Source: Phycisphaeraceae bacterium
Lineage (GTDB): Bacteria; Planctomycetota; Phycisphaerae; Phycisphaerales; UBA1924
Length of the DNA: 64,000 nt
Direction of reading: 5' to 3'
Assembly: GCA_019636625.1 (NCBI GenBank)
Contig: JAHBXE010000001.1
Coordinates: 124,001-188,000 of the forward strand
Within the stretch, counting starts at the first letter, position 1. The number at the start of each line of letters is the position of its first letter. This document shows, piece after piece, positions 8,754-16,034 of this stretch. Both the position numbers and the translations under genes were made by a program. The notes under the pieces are model-generated. The model worked only from the letters and a program-made list of their open reading frames with translations, did no database searches and was not told the DNA's origin.

Positions 8754-11048
8754 CTACTGACAGCCCGCCGCGTACGCATTGAGGAAGCACTGGAAGTCGT
8801 TGGCGGTCAATGCCGGCGTGCCCGTGGACTGGTCGCAGTTCGCGTAGGCGTCCCCCGCGGCGAACTTGTTGAGGAAGCACTGGAAGTCGTTGGCGGTGAG
8901 AATGGGCGAGCCCGAGGAGCCGTCGCAGTTGGCGTAGCACGTGACGCACGATGGAGAGGTGAAGCTGCCCGGCGTGCCCCGGTCGCCGCCCGATGAGGCC
9001 CACGATCCGTGGACATCCCCGATGGCGGAGAGGACCCATGTCGCGATGGTGTTCTGCCCGACATTCTGGCGGCAGGTCTGGCCGCTGGCATTCTGCGCAC
9101 GAATCGTGCCGGGGAAGGTCTGATCGCCGTAGGTCAGGCGGTCCACGAGTTGGCCCGTGTTGTCGTAGAGGTTGATCTCGTCGTTGCGGGCGAAGTTGTT
9201 GCCGCTGGTCGCGCCGAGCTGCCCGATGATCTTCACGCTCGGCGACAGGCCCCATGCGGCGCGGAACGTCTCGGCGTTGGCCTCCGTGACAATGACCGAC
9301 TCGCCGGGCTGGACCGTGCCCAAGGCGCTCAAGCTGAAGGCGCCGGGCGTCGCGTGGTCGTCGTCCATGCTCCACCCCGTCATGTCAACGGGGGACTTGG
9401 AGCGGTTCGTGAACTCGACAAACTCACCATTGGTGCCGGAGTACATGTACTCCGTGATCCGCATGCCGCCGCTGGCGCCGAACGTGTACTCGATCTTCAG
9501 CGGTGCCCACTCGGTCCGCGCGGGGAAGAAGGACTGCGACAGGTAGGTGTTCGCGGAGACCGCGCGGACGTAGTAACTGACGCGCTGCCCGGGGCTGGCC
9601 GTGATGGGCAGAACAACGCTGTAGTTGCCTGAACCAAGGTTGTTCATGGCGACGCGTTGGAACGTTCCCGTCGGCGACGGTCGGTAGTACAGGTCCACGC
9701 CCGATAGGGGGCTGCCGTTTGGCGCAACGACCGCCGTGATGGTCACGGGATTGGCAGGATCCGGGCTGGTGCTCGACGGCGTCACGGAGGAAATGGTCGG
9801 GCCATTGGCGACCAGCTCCGCCTGCGAGTTCAGAAAGGTCGCGCGCTGCTCGACAAACTGCTGCAGCCCGATGATCGAGCCGCCCGCCAGACCCGAATAC
9901 GGCATGGTCACCGTCTGCGTGAAGTTGTTCTGGAAGAGCGTGTACGAGTACAGCTTCTTCGGGTCCGCCTGCACCGCCGCGTCGATCAGGTTCCGCATCG
10001 CCGTGAACTTCGGCCCGAAGTACGCCCACGTCATGTCCTGCTTGACCGTTCGGTAGTGGGCCATGTACCGCTGCCGGTTCTCCGCGACCGACAGCACGCG
10101 GCTGAGCACCGGCTTGTTGGTGGCGGTGAAGTTGCGTGTGATCGCCCAGGACGTCTGCGTGAAGGTCTCGTTGGCGTCGGTCTGCAGGAGAAACGTGCGC
10201 GAATCTGTGGGGTTGCGGTACGTCATGAAGTCCGCCCCCTTGTTGATGTAGCTGTCGTCGTCGGTGAGGTAGTTCTCCAGCACAACGGACCACGTGGAGG
10301 GATCAACGGCAAAGAGCGGGTCGATCGTCGTCGACCAGTTCGCCAGGTTCCCGTTCGTCACCGCGTTGCACACGGCGATCAGCGCGCCCCACGGGTCGGC
10401 CAAGCCGCCGTCGTCCTTGATCTCGTACCCCGAATAGCCCGCCGGATTCGTGCCGTTGTACGTCAATCCCGGGCCGTTGGGGTTGTTCGCGCACTTGATC
10501 CGCAGCCCATTCGTGTCCGCGAAGTGCGTGCTGAGCATCTTCTTGTTGAACTGCTGCACGTTCACATACACCCCCCAGTTCGCGCCGTTGAGCGTGACCA
10601 CCACCTGGTTGGCGCGGGGATTGGGGATGAACTGCGAGACGTACGTGTTGTACATCGCTTCACGGCAGAACGTCGGATCGCGCCAGCCGTTGTTCAGGTT
10701 GAGAGAGCTGTACCCCTGGATCGACTGGTTCGGGTTGACAAAGTCCACATCCACATTGAGTGAGAACTTCTCCGAGCCCGCGGGAAGCGCGGTGTACGAC
10801 GTGTTGCCTCGAATCCGCACCCCGACGCTGTTGTACGTGATGCCGTCGACGGTGAGGTCCGCGAGGATGTTGGTCTGCGAGACATAGTTGTTGCGGAGAA
10901 GCGTCATCCAGTTCGGATCATGAAACTGGAACGCAAACGTCCGGAGCACCGTGGGGTCGTAGAGATCCTGCCCCAGGGCCGAACCCGTCAGGCCTAAACC
11001 TCCCGCAACCGCGACCACCGAAGCAACCGATCGATGAAAAACGCTCAT
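8754..11048 (-). CDS. Secreted CotH-like / lamin-tail-domain protein with GC-terminal dockerin-like repeats
   Basis: A 764-residue exported protein with a signal peptide ending GSALGQ. Residues ~28-420 resemble the CotH kinase-like fold: WMTLLRNNY, VGVRIRGNTS, KFSLNVDVDF, GYSSLNLNNGWRDPTFCREAM, NWGVYVNVQQF and a later TYRNP region. A roughly 90-residue Ig-like segment follows. A lamin-tail domain comes next (MRITEYMYSGTNGEFVEFTNRS, GWSMDDD, PGESVIVTE). The last 60 residues are two dockerin-like units (YANCDGSSG, LTANDFQCF) ending in GCQ. CotH proteins phosphorylate spore-coat proteins in Bacillus, but whether this secreted version is active is unknown. GGAG lies 9 nt before the ATG. The gene ends near the kinase promoter. 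Confidence 0.85.
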   Translation of the reverse strand: MSVFHRSVASVVAVAGGLGLTGSALGQDLYDPTVLRTFAFQFHDPNWMTLLRNNYVSQTNILADLTVDGITYNSVGVRIRGNTSYTALPAGSEKFSLNVDVDFVNPNQSIQGYSSLNLNNGWRDPTFCREAMYNTYVSQFIPNPRANQVVVTLNGANWGVYVNVQQFNKKMLSTHFADTNGLRIKCANNPNGPGLTYNGTNPAGYSGYEIKDDGGLADPWGALIAVCNAVTNGNLANWSTTIDPLFAVDPSTWSVVLENYLTDDDSYINKGADFMTYRNPTDSRTFLLQTDANETFTQTSWAITRNFTATNKPVLSRVLSVAENRQRYMAHYRTVKQDMTWAYFGPKFTAMRNLIDAAVQADPKKLYSYTLFQNNFTQTVTMPYSGLAGGSIIGLQQFVEQRATFLNSQAELVANGPTISSVTPSSTSPDPANPVTITAVVAPNGSPLSGVDLYYRPSPTGTFQRVAMNNLGSGNYSVVLPITASPGQRVSYYVRAVSANTYLSQSFFPARTEWAPLKIEYTFGASGGMRITEYMYSGTNGEFVEFTNRSKSPVDMTGWSMDDDHATPGAFSLSALGTVQPGESVIVTEANAETFRAAWGLSPSVKIIGQLGATSGNNFARNDEINLYDNTGQLVDRLTYGDQTFPGTIRAQNASGQTCRQNVGQNTIATWVLSAIGDVHGSWASSGGDRGTPGSFTSPSCVTCYANCDGSSGSPILTANDFQCFLNKFAAGDAYANCDQSTGTPALTANDFQCFLNAYAAGCQ
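8757..8943 (-). repeat. Tandem pair of dockerin-like repeat units (coding)
   Basis: Two ~93-nt units encode the C-terminal dockerin-like repeats. They share the core gaagcactggaagtcgtt with the pair at 2284-2466, 6 kb away. Confidence 0.8.
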
Positions 11049-11103
11049 AGCACCTATCTCCGCTCAGGGCACGACTTCCAATGCAGACGGCTTAACGCAA
11101 CCT

Positions 11104-11120
11104 TGACATTCGTATTGTCA
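11104..11120. promoter_or_regulatory. Small inverted repeat TGACA-7-TGTCA between divergent genes
   Basis: TGACA and TGTCA face each other across a 7-nt spacer in the 205-nt region between the CotH-like gene and the OB-HD gene. The left arm is part of TTGACA on the + strand, which could be a -35, but no -10 follows at normal spacing. It may be an operator. Confidence 0.25.
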
Positions 11121-11242
11121 GGTAACAGCGAAAATGGGACACGGTTCCCTGATTTCGCCCCAAAAGCCCGCTTCTCAACCCAAACAAAGTCCCTCCCCCT
11201 TCCGCACATGCGATGCTCCGGGGTGCCCGCTCCGGGGTGTTC

Positions 11243-11248
11243 TAGAAT
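11243..11248 (+). promoter_or_regulatory. -10-like box TAGAAT (leaderless)
   Basis: TAGAAT ends 5 nt before the ATG at 11254. No Shine-Dalgarno lies between them. Confidence 0.45.
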
Positions 11249-11253
11249 CGGGG

Positions 11254-12264
11254 ATGCCCGACACCGCCTCCCCAGCCCGCCTGTACGTACGCGACCTCCT
11301 CGATCCCAAGACGGTGCCCAGCCGCGTCGCCGGGGCCTATTCGATCGCCAACGCCCAGCTCGGCAAGACACGGACGGACAAGCTCTACCTCCGCTGCCTG
11401 ATCGGCGACAAGACCGGCGAGCTCCCTGCCCGCATGTGGACGATCGATGAGGCCAAGTTCAACGAACTGCCCACCGACGGCTTTGTCTGGCTCGACGGCG
11501 CCACCCAGCTCTACGACGGCGGGGTCCAGCTCATCATCCAGATCATCCGGCCGATCGAACCATCCGCCGAGGAGATCCGGGAACTGCTTCCCTGCTCGCA
11601 ACGACCCCCGGAAGAAATGTTCGCCGAGCTGCGCACCCTTCTCGGCACGCTCAAGCACCCCTCCATGAAGGCACTCGCCGAGGCCTACCTCGCGGATGAA
11701 CTGCTCATGGACCAGTTCAAGCGCTGCCCCGCGGCCAAGTCGATGCACCACGCGTACATCGGCGGCCTCCTCGAACACACGCTCTCGCTCATGAACCTGG
11801 CCGACAGGATCTGCCCGCTGTACCCCAAGATCAGCCGAGACCTGGTGATGATGGGCCTGTTCCTGCACGACATGGGCAAGACGCGCGAGCTGTCGTACGA
11901 CCGCACATTCGGCTACACCGATCGCGGCGAGCTGGTCGGGCACATCGTCGAGGGCGCCATGATCCTTCGCGACAAGGCCACCAACTTGATGCGCGAGCAG
12001 GGCATCCGCTTCCCGCGAGGCTCCATCGTGCTGCTCGAGCACATCATCCTGTCCCACCACGGCGTGCCGGAGTTCGGCGCCGCGAAGATCCCGGCCTCTC
12101 CCGAGGCCATCATGGTCTCCATCCTCGACAACCTCGACGCGAAGATGCAGATGTCCCTGGCCGCCGCCCGCCCCGATCACCCGCTTCCCGATGGCGGTAA
12201 CTTCACGGAGAAGCTCTGGGCGCTGGAGACGAAGCTGTACCGGCCGGACCCGTTCGCGTCCTAA
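11254..12264 (+). CDS. YhaM-like OB-fold/HD-domain phosphohydrolase, probable 3'-5' exoribonuclease
   Basis: A 336-residue cytoplasmic protein. Residues ~1-100 form an OB-like nucleic-acid-binding domain (KLYLRCLIGDKTGELPARMW, VWLDGATQLYDGGVQL). Residues ~165-320 are an HD domain: HHAYIGGLLEHTL, FLHDMGKTRE as the HD pair, LEHIILSHHG and ILDNLDAKM. The arrangement and length match YhaM/Cbf1, a manganese-dependent 3'-5' exoribonuclease that shortens RNA. The ATG at 11254 is chosen because earlier in-frame starts add non-conserved sequence and because TAGAAT lies 5 nt upstream. The LON-domain gene follows after 9 nt but has its own TAAGAT box. Confidence 0.85.
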   Translation: MPDTASPARLYVRDLLDPKTVPSRVAGAYSIANAQLGKTRTDKLYLRCLIGDKTGELPARMWTIDEAKFNELPTDGFVWLDGATQLYDGGVQLIIQIIRPIEPSAEEIRELLPCSQRPPEEMFAELRTLLGTLKHPSMKALAEAYLADELLMDQFKRCPAAKSMHHAYIGGLLEHTLSLMNLADRICPLYPKISRDLVMMGLFLHDMGKTRELSYDRTFGYTDRGELVGHIVEGAMILRDKATNLMREQGIRFPRGSIVLLEHIILSHHGVPEFGAAKIPASPEAIMVSILDNLDAKMQMSLAAARPDHPLPDGGNFTEKLWALETKLYRPDPFAS

Positions 12265-12267
12265 GAT
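12262..12267 (+). promoter_or_regulatory. -10-like box TAAGAT (leaderless), overlapping the upstream stop codon
   Basis: TAAGAT overlaps the TAA stop of the preceding gene and ends 6 nt before the ATG at 12274. Confidence 0.4.
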
Positions 12268-12273
12268 TGGCCG

Positions 12274-12978
12274 ATGTCCGAAGAATCGATCCAGGTCAAC
12301 TTCGGCAAGCCCATCGCCCTGTTCCCGCTCAACAAGGCGGTCCTGCTGCCGCAGCAGGTGTTGCCGCTGCATATTTTCGAGCCGCGCTACCGCCAGATGA
12401 TCGCCCGGGCGCTCGACGGCTCCGGCCAGATCGCGATGGCCGTGTTCGCCGGAAACCGCTGGCGCAAGGAGTACCACGCCCGGCCCCCGCTCCGGCCCGC
12501 CGTGTGCATCGGCCAGATCATCGAGCACGAGCGGTTGCCGGGCGGGGAGTTCAACATTCTCGTGCAGGGTGTGTGCCGCGCACGGATTGTCGAGGAGCTG
12601 CCGCCCAGTTCGGAGCGCCTCTTCCGTGCGGCACGGGTGGAGCCCGTCGGGATCGATTCGCACGCCGAAGCCGCGCTGGAGGGTGTCCGCGAACGCCTCA
12701 CCGAGATGCTGGCCGAAGAGCCCTTGTCACGTCTCATCCGTGCCGAGTGGGTCGTGAAGAACATCCAGAACAGCGCCATCCCCACGGAAGTGATCCTCGA
12801 GCTCGTCTCCTTCGCGCTGCCGACATCCAGCGAAGGCCGCTACAAGCTCCTCGCGGAGGGCGATGCCGGCCAGCGCGCGGGGCTTGTGGAGCACGAGCTT
12901 CGCAACCTGCAGCGGCTCATCCGGACCGCCGCGGCACAGCACCCCGAAGCATGGCCCAAGGGTTGCAGTTGGAACTGA
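12274..12978 (+). CDS. LON peptidase substrate-binding-domain protein
   Basis: A 234-residue soluble protein consisting only of the N-terminal LON domain: ALFPLNKAVLLPQQVLPLHIFEPRYRQMI, then GQIIEHERLPGGEFNILVQGVCRARI and a helical end. It lacks the AAA+ and protease domains of Lon. Such stand-alone proteins are widespread and their biochemical role is unsettled; substrate or peptide binding is inferred. It follows the OB-HD gene by 9 nt. Confidence 0.9.
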   Translation: MSEESIQVNFGKPIALFPLNKAVLLPQQVLPLHIFEPRYRQMIARALDGSGQIAMAVFAGNRWRKEYHARPPLRPAVCIGQIIEHERLPGGEFNILVQGVCRARIVEELPPSSERLFRAARVEPVGIDSHAEAALEGVRERLTEMLAEEPLSRLIRAEWVVKNIQNSAIPTEVILELVSFALPTSSEGRYKLLAEGDAGQRAGLVEHELRNLQRLIRTAAAQHPEAWPKGCSWN

Positions 12979-12982
12979 GGAT

Positions 12983-13732
12983 TCAGAAGCCAAAAGCATC
13001 GCTCGCCGGCGGGCGATGACGCTGCTCGGGAGGAAGACTCTCGATCGCCGCCTGTCGGCAGGCCTCTTCCAGCCGTTGATGCAGCTTCTCGTGATCCGGG
13101 TGGACCGACAGCACCGTCATCAGGTCATCGACACGCCACGCCGCCGGCTCGTCGAATCGCAGCTTGGCGATCGCCGCATCGCCCAGCGCCTCCGCCGCCG
13201 CTTCGAACCACGCGGCCGACGGTGGGGGAGTCCCGGTGTAGCCGTCCTTGGTGATGCCGGTCTCGATGCGTTGCAGCGGCACCGGGGGCGGCACCCGCGT
13301 GCGAAGCGCGACTTGGCCCACGGCGACCAGGGGCCACATCCCATCCCGAGTCATCGGCTCCCGGCAGAGCACAAAGGTCGGCACACCCCGGGCATCGGCT
13401 TCTTCCCGGAAGTTCCGAGCGTCGATGCCCAGGAGCGGCGGCTGAAACAGGTAGCAGCCGGGCAGGATGTCCTGCACCATGGCCATCATCATGTCAGACT
13501 CAGCCAGAACGACAACGCGCCCGGAGTCCACGGCGAGCTGTCGCTTCTGCCGGCGTGCTTCTTGGAGTGGCAGCACGATCCTCGCCATGCGCTCGAAGTC
13601 GCCCTCGGCGTACGCCTTCTGGAGCGCCTCCTTGCAGAACCTCTCGGCCTCGAAGTAGCGAGTCTTCTCGAGCGCGACGCTGGCGCGCTCCATGAGACGA
13701 TCGATCGGGTTGCTTCCCTCGGTCTTCACCAC
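12983..13732 (-). CDS. Conserved-looking hypothetical protein, helical N-terminus
   Basis: About 249 residues, family not recognised. Residues near 8-70 are amphipathic and TPR-like (ERASVALEKTRYFEAERFCKEALQKAYAEGDFERMARI). The middle reads RVVVLAESDMMMAMVQDILPGCYLFQPPLLGIDARNF, like an alpha/beta fold. The C-terminus is Pro-rich. No signal peptide or membrane helix is seen. The start is uncertain: a GTG-GTG pair at 13732/13729 follows a weak AGAGA, whereas an ATG at 13783 would overlap the upstream gene by 20 nt and adds an Arg-rich, unconserved-looking tail. It is probably co-transcribed with the gene at 13764-14381. Confidence 0.7.
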   Translation of the reverse strand: MVKTEGSNPIDRLMERASVALEKTRYFEAERFCKEALQKAYAEGDFERMARIVLPLQEARRQKRQLAVDSGRVVVLAESDMMMAMVQDILPGCYLFQPPLLGIDARNFREEADARGVPTFVLCREPMTRDGMWPLVAVGQVALRTRVPPPVPLQRIETGITKDGYTGTPPPSAAWFEAAAEALGDAAIAKLRFDEPAAWRVDDLMTVLSVHPDHEKLHQRLEEACRQAAIESLPPEQRHRPPASDAFGF

Positions 13733-13763
13733 GGCTTGTCTCTCTCGGCCACCCCTGGCCCGA

Positions 13764-14381
13764 TCACGCCGTCCGTAACCCATCCGCCAGCGATCGGAGC
13801 ATCTCCTGCCAATCCTTCACCTGCGTCGCCATGTCGTACGCGAGCAGATCCGCCAATCCCGACCAGTCGTCCGCCTCAAGGGTCCGGCGAACCTCGGTCA
13901 GGCTCACCGCCAACCCGTCCACCACCTGCGACAGGTTGCGATCGGCCGCGCCCGTCGGGCTGCTGATCTTCGCGCTCAGGGGAATGTCCAGCAGCGAGGC
14001 GCTCTTCTCCACGGCGTCCCGCACGGCCTGCCACTTCATGATCGCGCTCTGCAGCAGGGGCATGGCCCCCTCCGGCCGGCCGGATTGAATCTCCTCCGCC
14101 GCCTCCGCCTGCTCCTGTCCTGCCTTGTCCAAGGCCTCCACCGCATCCAGCAGCGTTTCGCGCACCAGCAGGCGCGGCTCAACCGACACCAGCTTCATCT
14201 CCGCACCGAGAACCTCATCCGGCGGATCGCCAAGCAGCGTGTCCGACACCATCGCGCCATCCACGTACACCTCGACAACGACCCGTCCGCGGCGTTGCGC
14301 CGCCTCAGAACCCGCCCGAAGCCCGGATGCGAGCGTCGCCCGTTCCACCGCCAAGGGCTGGCCGTCGAGGTAGACCTTCAT
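13764..14381 (-). CDS. Hypothetical protein, beta N-terminus and helical C-terminus
   Basis: 205 residues, family not recognised. The first ~80 residues look beta-rich (MKVYLDGQPLAVERATL, VVVEVYVDGAMVSDTLLGDPP). The remainder is helical and acidic, with a probable coiled coil (AVEALDKAGQEQAEAAEEIQ) and MATQVKDWQEMLRSLADG at the end. No export signal is present. The ATG at 14381 is chosen because a TACACT box ends 6 nt upstream and the predicted fold begins there. It is the first gene of a probable two-gene unit with 12983-13732. Confidence 0.8.
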   Translation of the reverse strand: MKVYLDGQPLAVERATLASGLRAGSEAAQRRGRVVVEVYVDGAMVSDTLLGDPPDEVLGAEMKLVSVEPRLLVRETLLDAVEALDKAGQEQAEAAEEIQSGRPEGAMPLLQSAIMKWQAVRDAVEKSASLLDIPLSAKISSPTGAADRNLSQVVDGLAVSLTEVRRTLEADDWSGLADLLAYDMATQVKDWQEMLRSLADGLRTA

Positions 14382-14387
14382 TCCCCG

Positions 14388-14393
14388 AGTGTA
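14388..14393 (-). promoter_or_regulatory. -10-like box TACACT (leaderless)
   Basis: TACACT on the minus strand ends 6 nt before the ATG at 14381, so the transcript probably begins at the start codon. Confidence 0.45.
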
Positions 14394-14624
14394 ACCGGGC
14401 AGGTCCAGTTGTGCCGCACGCATCGTCCACCGCCTCCGCCGCCCCCATCAAGCTACCGGCGCAGGTTCCGCGCACCACCGCGAGACCCGCCCTTCGCCTC
14501 GAGATCCACCAGCCCGAGGCGTGCCTCAAGATAACCCATGTTCAGACGAGCGCCAATCCCCAACGCGAAATCCTTCGAGCTTCTGGACGAACTTCGCGCC
14601 AAGTCCGCGCCTGCACGGAATACC

Positions 14625-14630
14625 TATAGT
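14625..14630 (+). promoter_or_regulatory. -10-like box TATAGT for the fdx-iscX unit
   Basis: TATAGT lies 24 nt before the ferredoxin ATG, predicting an ~18-nt leader that contains the AGGA of the ribosome-binding site (14643-14646). Confidence 0.5.
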
Positions 14631-14654
14631 CGTCCGAACCACAGGAACACCCGA

Positions 14655-15047
14655 ATGCACCCCAGAAACCCGGATTCCGGGCCTCGGAACATCAAGCTGC
14701 GGTACATCCTCGAAGACCCGGAGGGCCTCACGGTTTCCGGTCGGGCCGAGCACGAGATCATGGCCGCCAAGGGCGAACACCTGCTTGAGGTGGCCCTCGA
14801 CCAGGGGATCAACATCGAGCACGCCTGCGGCGGGGTGTGCGCCTGTTCGACCTGCCACGTCTATATCGAACAGGGCATGGATTGCCTGAGCGAAGCGACG
14901 GAAGCGGAGGAAGACCGGGTGGAAGAAGCCCCGGGCCTTCGCCGCAACAGCCGCCTGTCGTGCCAGTGTGTGATCCAGAAGGAGGGCACCATCGTCATCC
15001 GTGTCCCCGCGTGGAACCGAAACGCGGTCAAGGAAGTCCCGCACTAG
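14655..15047 (+). CDS. ISC-type [2Fe-2S] ferredoxin
   Basis: A 130-residue electron carrier. Cluster ligands are visible in HACGGVCACSTCHV (C-x5-C-x2-C) and the later RLSCQC, the adrenodoxin/Fdx arrangement that donates electrons during Fe-S cluster assembly. The N-terminus (about 15 residues) is Arg/Pro-rich before the beta-grasp fold starts at IKLRYILEDPEG. AGGA precedes the ATG at 14655 by 8 nt. iscX follows after 19 nt, the same neighbour as in proteobacterial hscBA-fdx-iscX operons, yet iscS, iscU and hscA are absent here. Confidence 0.92.
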   Translation: MHPRNPDSGPRNIKLRYILEDPEGLTVSGRAEHEIMAAKGEHLLEVALDQGINIEHACGGVCACSTCHVYIEQGMDCLSEATEAEEDRVEEAPGLRRNSRLSCQCVIQKEGTIVIRVPAWNRNAVKEVPH

Positions 15048-15066
15048 CGGAACACCGGAGTGTCCA

Positions 15067-15300
15067 GTGCCAGACAGACCGTTCGGATGGCTGGAGGTGG
15101 AGTTGATCGGGGAGATGCTCGCCGAGCGTAACCCGGATGTCGACCCGTACCGCATCGGCTTCCCGCAGCTACGGAAGCTCGTGACGGATTTGCCGGGCTT
15201 CCGTGAGGAGCCCGGCCATCCCTCCAATGAGAAAATTCTTGAGACCATCCAGCGCATCTGGATCGAGGAACGAGAAGACCTGCCGAGGGAAGAGGACTGA
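15067..15300 (+). CDS. iscX: Fe-S cluster assembly protein IscX
   Basis: A 77-residue acidic protein matching IscX along its length: an N-terminal helix (EVELIGEMLAERNPDVDP), a central LRKLVTDLPGF and the diagnostic SNEKILETIQRIWIEER. IscX binds IscS and iron and tunes cluster assembly. The start is a GTG preceded by GGAG at 6 nt. It lies 19 nt behind the ferredoxin gene and is probably translated from the same mRNA. Confidence 0.9.
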   Translation: MPDRPFGWLEVELIGEMLAERNPDVDPYRIGFPQLRKLVTDLPGFREEPGHPSNEKILETIQRIWIEEREDLPREED

Positions 15301-15380
15301 GCCGGGGGCACGTGTGTTCTGAGCCATTCCTTCATCCCTCGCCACCTTGCATCACGAAACGTCCACCCGCCAGCACATCC

Positions 15381-16034
15381 ATGCCCCGCCGCGTCCTCCA
15401 CGACGAGTTCTTCAAGAAGGCAAAGGCCGAGGGGTATCTCGCGAGGTCCGCGTACAAGCTCAAGGAGATTCAGGAACGAAGGCGGCTCTTCGGTCCCGGC
15501 TCGCGCGTGCTTGATCTCGGCTGTGCCCCCGGCGCGTGGGTCCAGGTCGCGCTTGAAGCCGTCGGGCCGCGGGGCGTCGTCGTCGGGATCGACCTCAAGG
15601 AAGTTCGAGAGAACTTCGGTCCCAACGCCTTCATCCTTCAGGGCGATGTCTACGCCACGCCCGCCGCCACGCTTCTCGGCCAGTCCGGCATGAAGTTCGA
15701 TGCCGTGCTCTCGGACATGGCTCCGGACACCACCGGTCACGGCGACCACTTCCTCTCTGTACGTCTCTGCCGCCGGGTGCTCGAACTCCTTCCCTCCCTC
15801 CTGAAGCCCGGAGGAAATCTGGCCATGAAGGTCTTCGAGGGAGAGGAGTACCCCGCCCTGCTCAAGGAGACCTCCAGGATGTTTGCCTCCGCCAAGGGGT
15901 TCAAGCCCAAGGCAAGCCGCGATGTGTCGCGGGAGATGTACATCATCGGCGAAAGGTACCGACCGCCCGGCCAGCCTCGGCAGGAGACGATCTCCCCAGA
16001 CGGGGCCGATACCGCGCCGCCCCGCTCGCCATGA
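15381..16034 (+). CDS. rlmE: 23S rRNA 2'-O-ribose methyltransferase RlmE (FtsJ)
   Basis: A 217-residue SAM enzyme that methylates the A-loop uridine (U2552 in E. coli) of 23S rRNA. The SAM-binding motif is VLDLGCAPGAW. The K-D-K-E tetrad is visible in YLARSAYKL, LSDMAPDTTG, LAMKVFEG and SREMYIIG. The ATG at 15381 begins MPRRVLHDEFFKKAKAEGY, just before the conserved domain; an earlier GTG would add a Pro-rich tail. The stop overlaps the next start by 4 nt (ATGA). Confidence 0.95.
   Translation: MPRRVLHDEFFKKAKAEGYLARSAYKLKEIQERRRLFGPGSRVLDLGCAPGAWVQVALEAVGPRGVVVGIDLKEVRENFGPNAFILQGDVYATPAATLLGQSGMKFDAVLSDMAPDTTGHGDHFLSVRLCRRVLELLPSLLKPGGNLAMKVFEGEEYPALLKETSRMFASAKGFKPKASRDVSREMYIIGERYRPPGQPRQETISPDGADTAPPRSP

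Noticed and set aside
11103..11140. Canonical TTGACA -35 promoter on the + strand
   Set aside because: No -10 hexamer occurs at 16-18 nt spacing; kept only as part of a weak inverted repeat.
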